From positions 212,247-276,246 of the forward strand of contig NZ_JACYUD010000008.1 in the NCBI RefSeq assembly GCF_014841565.1: 64,000 nt of DNA, given 5' to 3'. Within the stretch, counting starts at the first letter, position 1, and each line of letters starts with the position of its first letter. The notes below the pieces were generated by a model. It was not told where the DNA came from, searched no databases, and saw nothing but the letters and a program-made list of their open reading frames with translations. The position numbers were made by a program, and so were the translations under genes. Of this stretch, positions 17,917-26,960 are shown one piece after another. This DNA is from Rhizobium sp. CFBP 8762 (GTDB lineage Bacteria > Pseudomonadota > Alphaproteobacteria > Rhizobiales > Rhizobiaceae).

Positions 17917-19152
17917 CTACCTGGCGGCGACGGCGGTGCCGGGTGCAGTGCGCATGTCCACGTCCACGATGACGCTTAAGCCTGCGCGCAGGCGGCCACT
18001 GTCCAGCGCGTCCTTGGGCAGATCAATGCGCACGGGAACACGCTGGATAACCTTGGTGAAGTTACCCGTGGCATTTTCCGCTGGCAGCAGCGAGAACACG
18101 GAGCCGGACGCAGGCGCAATGGACGAGACCGTGCCAATGATCGGTTCTTCATCGAAGGCATCCACATGCACCTTCACCTTGGAGCCGGGTGCCAGATGAG
18201 CAATCTGTGTTTCCTTGAAGTTGGCATCGATATACAACTGACGCACCGGCACCAGAGCCGCGAGCTTTTGGCCCGCAGACACCAGATCACCCGTCTGCAC
18301 CGACAGATTGCCGATGATCCCGTCATACGGTGCCTTCAGCACCGTAAAGCCGACATCGCGCTCTGCCTTTTCCAGCGCCAGTTCCAGAGACCGCACGCTG
18401 CTTTCGGCTTCCGCGCGCTGCGCCTGCAACACGGCAATCGCCGCATTGGCAGAGGCAATATTGGCATCTGCGCCAATCAGGTTGGCATTGGCCTGATCCA
18501 GCGCCACGGCTGCGGTATCCAGTGTGGAGGTCGAGGCATAGGCTTTCGCCTGCAACTGGCTGGCACGGCCCTGCGTCAACTTTGCGCTGCGCACGGTGGC
18601 TTCTGCCACCGTCTTTTGTGCTTGCGCCTGCTGCAGGCTGGCGCGCGATCCTTCGATCTGCGCGTCAATGCGTTTCAGCGCCAGTGTCTGCGTGGCGATC
18701 TGCGCACGGGCCTGATCGGCAGCAATGCGGTAATCACCCTTGTCCAGCGTGATGAGCGGATCACCCGCCTTTACCTGCTGGTTGGCAATGACATTGACAC
18801 GCTCGACATAGCCGGAGACCTTCGGCGAAATGGATGCGATATCCCCTTCGATATAGGCATCATCTGTAGAGACCATGAAGCGGCCATCCACCCAGTAGTG
18901 ATAGCCGTACCAGCCGCCAGCCGCCAACACAGCCAGCCCGATAACCGGCAGAATAGCCCGGCGCACAAACGATTTCTTCTCAGGCGCAACCGCAGGTGTG
19001 GGCGCTGGCTGGGGAGCGGCCTCGGCTGCTGGCGTCGTGGCCGGTACCGTTGCAGGGGCTTCCGCCGTTTCCGGCGCGTCATCATGGCTATCGGGCTCCG
19101 GCTGCGCAACCGCGCGAACCCGAGCAGCACCGGAATTGTGGGATGCAGACAT
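17917..19152 (-). CDS. HlyD/EmrA-type membrane fusion protein
   Basis: Periplasmic adaptor of the efflux pump. The 411 residues hold a Pro/Ala-rich cytoplasmic N terminus (about 1-60), one transmembrane helix (about 66-86, AILPVIGLAVLAAGGWYGYH), a biotinyl-lipoyl-like domain (DDAYIEGDIASISPKVSGYV), a long coiled-coil hairpin (about 150-280, Ala/Gln rich), and a C-terminal beta-barrel (TVLKAPYDGIIGNLSVQTGD). It is first gene of the emrAB-like operon; two TetR-type dyads lie in its promoter region. Confidence 0.93.
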   Translation of the reverse strand: MSASHNSGAARVRAVAQPEPDSHDDAPETAEAPATVPATTPAAEAAPQPAPTPAVAPEKKSFVRRAILPVIGLAVLAAGGWYGYHYWVDGRFMVSTDDAYIEGDIASISPKVSGYVERVNVIANQQVKAGDPLITLDKGDYRIAADQARAQIATQTLALKRIDAQIEGSRASLQQAQAQKTVAEATVRSAKLTQGRASQLQAKAYASTSTLDTAAVALDQANANLIGADANIASANAAIAVLQAQRAEAESSVRSLELALEKAERDVGFTVLKAPYDGIIGNLSVQTGDLVSAGQKLAALVPVRQLYIDANFKETQIAHLAPGSKVKVHVDAFDEEPIIGTVSSIAPASGSVFSLLPAENATGNFTKVIQRVPVRIDLPKDALDSGRLRAGLSVIVDVDMRTAPGTAVAAR

Positions 19153-19192
19153 TTGGTAACCAGCCTGAACTTGAGGAAATAGTTATGTATCG

Positions 19193-19209
19193 AACCGATC
19201 AGTTCGGTT
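19193..19209. promoter_or_regulatory. TetR-type operator, site 1
   Basis: AACCGATCAGTTCGGTT, preceded by TCG, is an imperfect copy of the perfect dyad at 19245-19262. It lies about 40 bp before the membrane-fusion gene start, placing it over that promoter. Confidence 0.75.
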
Positions 19210-19244
19210 GACATAGGACCTTTTAATCCGCATATCAAGAGAAA

Positions 19245-19262
19245 TCGAACCGATCGGTTCGA
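19245..19262. promoter_or_regulatory. TetR-type operator, site 2
   Basis: TCGAACCGATCGGTTCGA is a perfect 18-bp palindrome about 34 bp before the tetR start. Two such sites in one divergent promoter indicate that the TetR protein represses both the pump operon and itself. Confidence 0.85.
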
Positions 19263-19295
19263 CAACTGCGCTTGAACCACGGAAACAGTGAGCCA

Positions 19296-19979
19296 ATGCC
19301 CAATCATCAGGCAGAAAAGTCGGTTTTGACAGCCGTTGACGATTGCTGCGGGGCTGGTCGCCGTGCGGCCGGCGAAGACCCGGCCAAGCGCCAGCAGATT
19401 CTGGATGGGGCCAAGCGCGTGTTCGTGAAGCTGGGTTTTGACGCTGCCAGCATGAATGACATCACCCGGGAAGCCGGTGTTTCCAAAGGAACCATCTACG
19501 TTTACTTTCAGAACAAGGAGGACCTGTTCGGCGAATTGATCGAGCAGGAACGCAACCGCATTGTGGAAGCCGTACAGCATGCGCTGGACGAGCACGAGCC
19601 GATTGACGAGGCGCTGCTCGAATTCGGGCTGGAACTCTCTCGCAACATCAATTCCACCTATACGATCGGTGCCATGCGCATGGTTCTGGGCGTTATCGAC
19701 CGGATGCCGGATCTTGCGCTGCGCTTTTTTGCAGCCACCCCGCAAAACGGTTTTACCGTGCTGAAACGCTATCTGGACACCCAGGTTGCGGCAGGCCGGA
19801 TCACGATTGCTGACACCGAGATAGCTGCCGCCCAATTTATTGAAATGTCGATGGCGGGTTTGTTCAAAAAGCGCCTTTTCGGTCTGTTGCCGACGGAGCC
19901 AGACCCGCACCATATTCATAAAGTGGTCACATCGGCTGTCGATGTGTTTCTTCGCGCCTATATCAGAGCAGAAACATAA
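19296..19979 (+). CDS. TetR-family repressor of the efflux pump
   Basis: 227 residues from ATG 19296 (a TTG at 19272 is rejected). The N-terminal region is unusually long (about 30 residues, with CC at about 18-19) before the TetR HTH: ILDGAKRVFVKLGFDAASMN, then DITREAGVSKGTIYVYFQNK. The C-terminal ligand-binding domain is of the TetR_C_7 / AefR-like kind. It diverges from the EmrA-like gene with two shared dyads. Inducer unknown; probably a substrate of the pump. Confidence 0.9.
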   Translation: MPNHQAEKSVLTAVDDCCGAGRRAAGEDPAKRQQILDGAKRVFVKLGFDAASMNDITREAGVSKGTIYVYFQNKEDLFGELIEQERNRIVEAVQHALDEHEPIDEALLEFGLELSRNINSTYTIGAMRMVLGVIDRMPDLALRFFAATPQNGFTVLKRYLDTQVAAGRITIADTEIAAAQFIEMSMAGLFKKRLFGLLPTEPDPHHIHKVVTSAVDVFLRAYIRAET

Positions 19980-20059
19980 CTTTTCCTGCATTCCTTTCTT
20001 GTTAATTACGCCACGTCGAATACATATCGGGTCTGGTTTAACGAAAGAAGGAATTGAGA

Positions 20060-20815
20060 ATGCAGGATATCCTGTTGCTTTTACAGGACCCGACCGCTTG
20101 GGTCGCCCTAATCACCCTCATCGTCATGGAGGTGGTGCTGGGGATCGACAACCTGATTTTCATTTCCATTCTCACCAACAAGCTGCCCGTCGAGCAGCGC
20201 GAAAAGGCGCGTCGCATTGGTATCGGCCTTGCGCTCATCATGCGTCTTGGTCTTCTGGCCACCGTTGCGTGGATCGTGCAACTGACCAACCCGGTTTTTG
20301 AAGTGTTCGGCAACGCCTTCTCCTGGAAGGACATTATTCTGATCGCCGGTGGTCTCTTCCTTGTGTGGAAAGCGACCAAGGAAATCCATCACAATGTGGA
20401 TGTCGAAGACGACAAGGAAAACCTCGTCGGCGAACAGGTGGCAATGACATTCTCATCGGTCATCGTACAGATCCTGCTGCTTGACCTCGTATTTTCGGTC
20501 GATAGCATCATCACCGCGGTCGGCATGACACCGCATGTGCCGATCATGGTCGTGGCTGTCGTAGTTGCGGTCACCGTCATGCTGCTGGCTGCAACGCCTC
20601 TGGCCAACTTCATCGAAAAGAACCCGACCATCGTCATGCTGGCACTGGGCTTCCTGTTGATGATCGGCACGACGCTCATTGCCGAAGGTTTCGGCTTCCA
20701 TGTACCGAAGGGTTACATTTACGCCGCCATGGCGTTCTCGGCTCTTGTGGAAGTGCTGAACATGATGTCGCGCCGAAGGGCGCGCGTCAAGCGCGACGCG
20801 ACGAAGACCCACTAA
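20060..20815 (+). CDS. TerC-family integral membrane protein
   Basis: 251 residues with about seven transmembrane segments. The two conserved acidic motifs of the family are present: [16 protein letters not shown] and [15 protein letters not shown]. TerC/Alx-type proteins are linked to manganese export in several bacteria, and others to tellurium resistance; which applies here is not known. ATG 20060 follows GAAGGA. No yybP-ykoY riboswitch fits in the 80-bp leader. A clean hairpin terminator follows. Confidence 0.92.
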   Translation: MQDILLLLQDPTAWVALITLIVMEVVLGIDNLIFISILTNKLPVEQREKARRIGIGLALIMRLGLLATVAWIVQLTNPVFEVFGNAFSWKDIILIAGGLFLVWKATKEIHHNVDVEDDKENLVGEQVAMTFSSVIVQILLLDLVFSVDSIITAVGMTPHVPIMVVAVVVAVTVMLLAATPLANFIEKNPTIVMLALGFLLMIGTTLIAEGFGFHVPKGYIYAAMAFSALVEVLNMMSRRRARVKRDATKTH

Positions 20816-20820
20816 TGCGA

Positions 20821-20842
20821 AAGGCCCGCGAAAGCGGGCCTT
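20821..20842 (+). terminator. Terminator after terC-family gene
   Basis: AAGGCCCGC (20821-20829), loop GAAA, GCGGGCCTT (20834-20842): perfect 9-bp stem with a stable GNRA tetraloop, followed by CTGCTT. It lies 5 bases after the stop codon. Confidence 0.85.
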
Positions 20843-21086
20843 CTGCTTAAAATAGCACAGCACAAAAAGAGAGGCCTGCATCCGGGGGAAAACGGATACA
20901 GGCCAAATGGGGACTTGGAGGTCAGAACACGGGACCGGATGAATAAGAAGCTCGGCTGCCATTTCGTTGACCACAGGAAGAAATCGGAAAAATCCCTGTG
21001 TTCTTCAGCATCATCACGTCCGATTGACACGGCCCGTGTTCGTCATACCCAAAACGCAGCTTTGCCAAGCTGGTTCCAAAAAAAGT
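20843..21086. other. Structured intergenic stretch with no gene
   Basis: No convincing reading frame. A long imperfect hairpin at 20873-20904 (GGCCTG and ATCCG pairing with CGGAT and CAGGCC around GGGGAAAA) and a second at about 20972-21003 (CACAGG with CCTGTG) lie between the convergent terC and udh genes. They may be the minus-strand terminator of udh or part of a small RNA. Confidence 0.4.
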
Positions 21087-21896
21087 TCACGGGTCCTCAA
21101 AATGTCCGGCGGCAACGAACGGCCCACCCTGGTAGGCTATGATGGGATCGCCCGGATCTGGCCGTGCCACATTTGCCTCAATTTCGGCACGGTAGATTTC
21201 GGCATTGTCCTTGGGGCGATACCCGATATGTGATGCCTTGGTGTTGTCCCAGAATGTTTCATCGTTTTTCGACACGCCATAGAGAATAGTATGGTCCACC
21301 TTGGGCACCGTCAGGCAGCGCTCTATCAGATGCTGGAGATCGGGATAGCTCAACCATGTCGTCAGCATACGCCAGTCCAGTGGCTTTGGTACGCATGAGC
21401 CGATACGGATGGAGACACTCTCCAGACTGAACTTATCGTAGTAGTATTGCGCGATAGCCTCTCCATACACTTTCGACACGCCATAAAGACTGTCCGGACG
21501 GGTCAGGCAGTCCGGCTCAATCGTCTCGGTGCGCTTGTAATACCCGATGGCATGGACCGAACTCGCCCAGATGACGCGCTTCACGCCGTTGCGTCGCGCA
21601 CCTTCGAATATGTTGTAAAGCCCAATGATGTTGGATTGCACGATGGTGTCGAAGGTGTTTTCCAGCGCCATGCCGCCCATGTGGACAATGGCGTCCACAT
21701 CGCGTGTCAGGTCCATGACGGCGTTTCGGTCCGCAAGGTCACAGACCGTCGCTTCCTCATGCTCGCTGTCCGGTTCAATGCTTTCCCGGTCCGTCAGTCG
21801 CAAGGTCGCCGTTACCGTTGGCAGGGACTGGCGCAGAACGCGCCCGAGTGCGCCGCTGGCACCCGTCAGGAGAATCCGTTTGTATTTGATCATCAT
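21087..21896 (-). CDS. udh: Uronate dehydrogenase (extended SDR)
   Basis: NAD-dependent oxidation of D-galacturonate or D-glucuronate to the lactone, first step of the oxidative uronate pathway. The 269 residues show the Rossmann motif TGASGALGR (11-19), the conserved NIIGLYNIFEGARR, WASSVHAIGYY, and catalytic Tyr138/Lys142 in YGVSK. The pattern through VRIGSC...P, RMLTTWLS and WDNT matches Agrobacterium Udh as I recall it. It stands alone here. No obvious ribosome site is seen; ATG 21893 is an alternative start. The following 233-bp gap to gltX shows no gene. Confidence 0.82.
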   Translation of the reverse strand: MMIKYKRILLTGASGALGRVLRQSLPTVTATLRLTDRESIEPDSEHEEATVCDLADRNAVMDLTRDVDAIVHMGGMALENTFDTIVQSNIIGLYNIFEGARRNGVKRVIWASSVHAIGYYKRTETIEPDCLTRPDSLYGVSKVYGEAIAQYYYDKFSLESVSIRIGSCVPKPLDWRMLTTWLSYPDLQHLIERCLTVPKVDHTILYGVSKNDETFWDNTKASHIGYRPKDNAEIYRAEIEANVARPDPGDPIIAYQGGPFVAAGHFEDP

Positions 21897-22129
21897 ACAT
21901 CCATGGCTGAACAGGTTGGACCGACAATCTGGCCCGCATTGACACTGGATGCAAAAGAAATAACCACCCGTTTCCTACAATCGGTTTTTCTTGACCTTGA
22001 GGCCTGTTTATGGCCTAAGGCCAGCCAACAGAAACGGTGCCGAACAGGTCCCGATTTCTAACTTTTTGGCCGGCAATACTGGTTTCAATTCGGTATAGGC
22101 GGTCGCCAGCACGTATATAGGCCAGTATC

Positions 22130-23584
22130 ATGACCAATTCCGGCGTTCGGGTGCGCATTGCACCTTCCCCTACCGGCGAGCCGCATGTCGGCACAGCCTA
22201 CACTGCTTTGTTCAACTATCTTTTCGCCAAGAAGATGGGCGGCACCTTTATCCTGCGCATTGAGGATACGGATGCGACACGCTCCACGCCGGAATTTGAG
22301 CAGAAGGTGCTGGACGCGCTGAAATGGTGCGGGCTGGAATGGTCGGAAGGTCCTGACGTTGGCGGGCCCTACGGCCCTTATCGCCAGAGCGACCGCAAGG
22401 ACATGTACCGCCCCTATGTGGACGCGTTGCTGGAAAAGGGTCATGCTTTCCGCTGCTTCTGCACGCCGCAGCGTCTGGATGAAATGCGCGCTGCCCAACG
22501 CGCCGCCAATTTGCCACCAAAATACGATGGCCACTGCCTGAACCTGTCCGCCGAAGAAGTGACCGCCCGCGTCAAGGCAGGTGAACCGCATGTCGTGCGC
22601 ATGAAAATTCCAACGAGTGGTGCCTGCACCTTTACCGATGGCGTGTATGGCGACGTGGAAATTCCATGGGACGCCGTGGATATGCAGGTTCTGCTGAAAG
22701 CCGATGGCATGCCGACCTACCACATGGCCAATGTGGTGGATGACCACCTGATGAAGATTACCCACGTTGCGCGTGGCGAAGAGTGGCTGGCATCCGTGCC
22801 CAAGCACGTTCTGTTGTACACCTATTTCGGCTGGGATGCGCCGCAGTTCATCCATCTGCCGTTGATGCGCAATGCCGACAAATCCAAATTGTCGAAACGC
22901 AAGAACCCCACATCGATCTCGTACTATTCCGCCCTCGGCTTCCTGCCGGAAGCGCTGATGAACTTCTTGGGTCTGTTGTTCATCCAGATCTCTGAAGGCG
23001 AGGAACTGATGACGATGGACCAGTTGATCGCCAATTTCGACCCCGACAATCTGTCGAAATCCGGCGCGATCTTCGATCTACAGAAGCTGGAATGGCTGAA
23101 TGGCCGCTGGCTGCGCGAGGCCTTGGACGAAGAGCAGTTTTTCGCCCTCGTGCTGACATGGGCAAGCGAGAGCGACCGTCTGCGCGAAGGGCTGAAACTG
23201 GCGCAATCGCGCGTCGGCAAGCTCGGTGATCTGCCGGGTCTGACCTCCTTCCTGCTGAGTGCCGATGTTGGTGTGACCGGCGCCTCGTTCGCGGGCGTCA
23301 AAACTCCCCCGGAGGAAACCCTGTCGATTCTGGAAACCGTTCAGGTCGATCTGGACAAGATTCTGGAATGGAACAAGGACACCATCGAGGCAGAGTTGCG
23401 CGCCATTGCCGAGCGCATGGGCAAGAAGCTGAAAGTGGTGGTTCCCCCGCTGTTCATCGCCATGTCCGGCTCGCAGCGCTCGCTGCCGCTGTTTGACAGC
23501 ATGGCCATTCTCGGCCGCGCCATGGTGCGCCAGCGCCTGAAGCTGGCAGCGCAAGCTGTTGCTATAACCATTATAAAGAACTGA
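22130..23584 (+). CDS. gltX: Glutamyl-tRNA synthetase
   Basis: Charges tRNA-Glu (class I synthetase, 484 residues). The HIGH-equivalent motif is APSPTGEPHVGTAYTA near the N terminus, and the KMSKS-equivalent is DKSKLSKRKN. Rhizobia usually have two gltX-type genes, so this may be one of a pair. It is 7 bp upstream of lysS, so both are one operon. Confidence 0.95.
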   Translation: MTNSGVRVRIAPSPTGEPHVGTAYTALFNYLFAKKMGGTFILRIEDTDATRSTPEFEQKVLDALKWCGLEWSEGPDVGGPYGPYRQSDRKDMYRPYVDALLEKGHAFRCFCTPQRLDEMRAAQRAANLPPKYDGHCLNLSAEEVTARVKAGEPHVVRMKIPTSGACTFTDGVYGDVEIPWDAVDMQVLLKADGMPTYHMANVVDDHLMKITHVARGEEWLASVPKHVLLYTYFGWDAPQFIHLPLMRNADKSKLSKRKNPTSISYYSALGFLPEALMNFLGLLFIQISEGEELMTMDQLIANFDPDNLSKSGAIFDLQKLEWLNGRWLREALDEEQFFALVLTWASESDRLREGLKLAQSRVGKLGDLPGLTSFLLSADVGVTGASFAGVKTPPEETLSILETVQVDLDKILEWNKDTIEAELRAIAERMGKKLKVVVPPLFIAMSGSQRSLPLFDSMAILGRAMVRQRLKLAAQAVAITIIKN

Positions 23585-23591
23585 GCCCGAC

Positions 23592-25097
23592 ATGACCGAC
23601 CAGAACGCCGTTACCCCATCCTCCCAGCTATCTTCCGATGTAACGGAAGTGCGCGCCCAGAAGCTGGAATTGCTGCGTGAGAAAGTCGGCGATGTCTATC
23701 CCGCGCATTTTCACCGCACCCTGACCAATGGCGAGCTGGCGGAGAAATATGCCGATCTGGAGCCAGACACCGAAAGCGGCGACACGGTCACCGTTGCGGG
23801 GCGTGTGTATTCCTCGCGCAATTCCGGCATGTTCATCGACCTGCACGATGCCTCGGGAAAAATCCAGATCTTTTCTCACAAGGACAACACACCGGAAGAG
23901 GCCCGCTCGCTTCTGCCACTGATCGACCTTGGCGACATCATTGGCGTTACCGGTCCGGTACGGCGCACCAAGCGTGGCGAACTGACCGTCAACGCGCTTG
24001 AGATCACCATGCTGACGAAGGCCCTGCTTCCGATGCCGGAAAAGTACCATGGCCTTGCCGATATCGAGACGCGCTATCGCAAGCGGTATCTGGATATCCT
24101 GTCCAACGAGGAGTCCAAGACACGTTTCCAGCAGCGTTCGCGCATCATCTCCGGCATTCGCCGCTTCATGGAGGATGAGGGCTTTACCGAGGTTGAAACG
24201 CCCATGCTGCACCCGGTCTATGGCGGTGCCACGGCGGACCCGTTCAAGACCCACCACAACACGCTGAAGTTGGACATGTACCTGCGCATTGCGCCGGAAC
24301 TGTACCTGAAGCGCGTTCTGGTATCCGGCCTCACCGACAAAGTGTTTGAGGTCAACCGCAACTTCCGCAATGAGGGCGTGTCCACGCGGCACAATCCCGA
24401 ATTTACGATGATGGAATGCTACTGGGCCTATGCCGATTACGAGGACATGATGGGCCTGACCGAGCGGCTGTTCAGCACGCTGGCGCAGTCCATTCATGGC
24501 ACCACGGAGATCACGTTCGGCGAAACAGAACTGTCCTTTGCCGGGCCATTCCGCCGCGTTCCCATGCCGGAAGCGGTCAAGCAAGTTACCGGGCACGACC
24601 TGATGGCCGTGCACAGTGATGAAGAGGCCCGCGCAATTGCCGCCAGCCTCGGTGTTGCGGTGGAGAAAACCGCGACCTGGGGTGAAGTGCTAGCGACGCT
24701 GTTTGAGGAAAAGGTCGAGCACACGCTAATCCAGCCGTCGCATGTCACCCATTTCCCCAAGGACATTTCGCCTTTTGCCAAGGAAATTCCAGGCGAACCG
24801 CGTCTGGTGGAGCGGTTTGAAACCTATTGCAACGCCTGGGAAATCGGCAACGCCTTCTCCGAGCTGAACGACCCGGTCGAGCAGCGCGCGCGCATGGTGG
24901 AGCAGGTAACACAAGCCCATGAGCGGGGCGAAACACAGCGCACGCTTGACGAGGATTTCCTCGAAGCCATGGATCAGGGCATGCCGCCCGCCGGTGGCCT
25001 GGGAATTGGCGTGGACCGGTTGATCATGTTGCTGACCAACGCGCCGTCGATCCGCGATATCATTCTGTTTCCGGCACGCCGCAATCGCAACGATTGA
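23592..25097 (+). CDS. lysS: Lysyl-tRNA synthetase, class II
   Basis: Charges tRNA-Lys. The 501 residues hold an N-terminal OB-fold anticodon domain (VTVAGRVYSSRNSGMFIDLH), motif 2 (EVNRNFRNEGVSTRHNPEFT) and motif 3 (GLGIGVDRLIMLL). It is the class II form, whereas many alphaproteobacteria use the unrelated class I enzyme. It is cotranscribed with gltX. The same window carries its paralogue epmA. Confidence 0.96.
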   Translation: MTDQNAVTPSSQLSSDVTEVRAQKLELLREKVGDVYPAHFHRTLTNGELAEKYADLEPDTESGDTVTVAGRVYSSRNSGMFIDLHDASGKIQIFSHKDNTPEEARSLLPLIDLGDIIGVTGPVRRTKRGELTVNALEITMLTKALLPMPEKYHGLADIETRYRKRYLDILSNEESKTRFQQRSRIISGIRRFMEDEGFTEVETPMLHPVYGGATADPFKTHHNTLKLDMYLRIAPELYLKRVLVSGLTDKVFEVNRNFRNEGVSTRHNPEFTMMECYWAYADYEDMMGLTERLFSTLAQSIHGTTEITFGETELSFAGPFRRVPMPEAVKQVTGHDLMAVHSDEEARAIAASLGVAVEKTATWGEVLATLFEEKVEHTLIQPSHVTHFPKDISPFAKEIPGEPRLVERFETYCNAWEIGNAFSELNDPVEQRARMVEQVTQAHERGETQRTLDEDFLEAMDQGMPPAGGLGIGVDRLIMLLTNAPSIRDIILFPARRNRND

Positions 25098-25208
25098 GGT
25101 CGCGCCCCTACCCCTGTGCTTGGTCCACAGGGGACCACCCACACGGGGAAACTGCCAGTTCTTATGAAGCGAAAGGCACGAAGCCTTTCGGATCAAAATC
25201 CTTTATTT

Positions 25209-25258
25209 GTCGCATTGTCCAGACGTGAAAACGACTCCGTTTTCACTGGAATACGCTA
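25209..25258 (-). repeat. AGAGCATTTCC-type repeat, copy 2
   Basis: Minus-strand copy: 43 bp (25251 down to 25209) match copy 1 (2098-2140) with one mismatch, including the GTGAAAACG/CGTTTTCAC stem. The first bases are degenerate (TAGCGTA instead of TAGAGCATT). It begins at the stop codon of the exported-protein gene. Confidence 0.85.
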
Positions 25259-25840
25259 AGCCCACGCATCCGCCCGCCCTACTCGCGCCTCACGCTTCGA
25301 ACAGTCCTCGTCATCTTTCATGACCTTCAACGCGTCCTCGATATCGGCCAGCGACACCTCCCGCCGCTCGCCGTAGAACATGCCCTGCGCACTGGGCTCG
25401 CCCACGCGATACCCGGCTTTGTAGGCGCCATCCATTCCCGGCACGATAGCGGGGTTGGGTGCATAGAGAATTTCGGCACCAATGGCGCGGCCCTGCATGG
25501 CGGCGCGGACCTCCGGTCCGTTCACATCCAGCACAACCACCTGATAAAGATCCGCCTGCTCCTGCTTCGCAAAAGCCTGCACCACGCGCAGTGCTGTTTT
25601 CAAGCGGGTTGGCCCGTCCGTACTGTCTGACTTTACAAATTTGCGCACCCAACGCTGGTCCCCGGTGCGAAGCTTGACTTCCAGCACATCGGTACAAGCA
25701 ACCCCGTTGATGGTGGTTGACGGCGGCCCCAGAAGCGCATCCCGTCCCACATAGATCGCAAAGGCAGCCGTTGTGCAGGAAAGCATAGCTATGCCAGCAA
25801 CAATCAGCACCAGTTTGCGGGGGAGCCTGACTTTTTTCAC
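25256..25840 (-). CDS. Hypothetical exported or membrane-anchored protein
   Basis: 194 residues, not recognised. The N terminus is positively charged followed by a hydrophobic run (about 10-31, LVLIVAGIAMLSCTTAAFAI) that may be a signal anchor or a lipoprotein-like signal (LSC). The rest is soluble and predicted periplasmic, with two further cysteines (CTD near residue 49, DCSK near the C terminus) that could form a disulfide. It lies between lysS (convergent) and the sit promoter (divergent, about 230 bp). Its TAG stop coincides with a repeat edge. Confidence 0.7.
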   Translation of the reverse strand: MKKVRLPRKLVLIVAGIAMLSCTTAAFAIYVGRDALLGPPSTTINGVACTDVLEVKLRTGDQRWVRKFVKSDSTDGPTRLKTALRVVQAFAKQEQADLYQVVVLDVNGPEVRAAMQGRAIGAEILYAPNPAIVPGMDGAYKAGYRVGEPSAQGMFYGERREVSLADIEDALKVMKDDEDCSKREARVGRADAWA

Positions 25841-25965
25841 GCTGGCCTACAGTGTCCTCCGCCCGTCGCTCAGGGCTGTTTCGTCAAATGTAACACAAGC
25901 CTAGCCACCGCACATTTCAGAATGCTTAAACAAATACAACAAATTGTAGGCCATCCTCACCTTTA

Positions 25966-25984
25966 ATTGCGAATGAGTTGCAAT
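25966..25984. promoter_or_regulatory. Mur-like box 1, upstream of sitABCD promoter
   Basis: ATTGCGAATGAGTTGCAAT, an imperfect 19-bp dyad ending 4 bp before the -35 element. It matches box 2 on the opposite strand at 14 of 18 positions. Rhizobial sitABCD operons are repressed by the Fur-family manganese regulator Mur through two such sites. Confidence 0.72.
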
Positions 25985-25988
25985 AGCG

Positions 25989-26016
25989 TTGACAACCTCG
26001 GACGGCGATCTATATT
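25989..26016 (+). promoter_or_regulatory. Sigma-70-type promoter of sitABCD
   Basis: TTGACA (25989-25994), 16-bp spacer, TATATT (26011-26016). The -35 is perfect and the -10 is close to consensus. It lies between two Mur-like boxes, about 55 bp before the translation start. Confidence 0.8.
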
Positions 26017-26021
26017 GCTTA

Positions 26022-26039
26022 GTTGCAACTGGTTCGCAG
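26022..26039. promoter_or_regulatory. Mur-like box 2, downstream of sitABCD promoter
   Basis: Read on the minus strand: CTGCGAACCAGTTGCAAC. It is related to box 1 (14 of 18) and lies over the expected transcription start, a position suited to repression. Confidence 0.7.
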
Positions 26040-26069
26040 AAGCATTGTCATTACGACAGGAGCATTCAT

Positions 26070-26960
26070 TTGAGCAGTCCGATACGGCGCATTCTCCTTG
26101 CCGCCTGCCTCGCTATTTTTTCCTCCTCCGTCATGGCGGCGGATAGACCGAAGGTAATCACCACATTCACCATCATTGCCGATATCGCCAAAAATGTTGC
26201 AGGTGACGCCGCCGACGTGCAGTCCATCACCAAGGCAGGCGCGGAAATTCACAATTACCAGCCGACCCCAGGCGACATCCTGAAGGCGCAGGATGCTGAT
26301 CTCGTGCTGTGGAACGGCCTGAATCTTGAACTGTGGTTCCAGAAGTTTCTTGTCAACCTCAAGGACGTTCCGAATATCGAGGTTAGCGCCGGTGTAACGC
26401 CCATCGGCATTGCGCAGGGGCCGTATAAGGACAAACCCAATCCCCATGCGTGGATGTCACCTTCCAACGCCTTGATTTACGTCGAAAACGTCCGCAAGGC
26501 GCTGAGCGATATCGATCCCGATGGCGTCGCGACATACACGGCCAATGCCAAGACTTACAGCGACAAGATTCGGGCGCTGGACGCCGACATCCGCAGGCAA
26601 ATCGAAGCCATTCCGGCGGAAAAGCGCTGGCTGGTTACAAGCGAAGGTGCGTTCAGCTATCTCGCGCGCGATTTCGGTTTGGAAGAATTGTATCTCTGGC
26701 CCATCAATTCCGATAGTCAGGGCACGCCCAGTCAGGTCCGCGCGGTCATAGACGCCATGCGCAAGCACAATATCCATGTAATTTTCTCCGAAAGCACCGT
26801 GTCGGCCAATCCCGCTAAACAAGTCGCGTCTGAAACCGGCGCGGCCTATGGCAGCGTGCTGTACGTCGATTCGCTCAGCGATGCAGATGGCCCTGTTCCG
26901 ACCTATCTCGATCTCCTGCGCGTCACCGCCGAGACCATTACAAAGGGCCTTGCACAATGA
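26070..26960 (+). CDS. sitA: Mn(II)/Fe(II) ABC transporter substrate-binding protein
   Basis: Periplasmic cluster 9 metal-binding protein, 296 residues from TTG 26070, which has ACAGGAG 7-8 bases upstream; the earlier ATG at 25989 overlaps the promoter and is rejected. A Sec signal peptide ([18 protein letters not shown]) precedes the mature chain. Metal ligands are the His in EIHNYQPTP, His in NPHAWMSP, Glu in [10 protein letters not shown] and an Asp near the C terminus (VDSLSD), the SitA/MntC pattern. It is the first gene of sitABCD; its TGA overlaps the sitB ATG. Confidence 0.95.
   Translation: MSSPIRRILLAACLAIFSSSVMAADRPKVITTFTIIADIAKNVAGDAADVQSITKAGAEIHNYQPTPGDILKAQDADLVLWNGLNLELWFQKFLVNLKDVPNIEVSAGVTPIGIAQGPYKDKPNPHAWMSPSNALIYVENVRKALSDIDPDGVATYTANAKTYSDKIRALDADIRRQIEAIPAEKRWLVTSEGAFSYLARDFGLEELYLWPINSDSQGTPSQVRAVIDAMRKHNIHVIFSESTVSANPAKQVASETGAAYGSVLYVDSLSDADGPVPTYLDLLRVTAETITKGLAQ

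Noticed and set aside
18166..19182. Plus-strand frame opposite the EmrA-like gene
   Set aside because: Low-complexity His/Arg/Leu translation; antisense shadow.
19980..20059. Possible manganese riboswitch before the terC-family gene
   Set aside because: Only 80 bp are available and no yybP-ykoY helices could be drawn.
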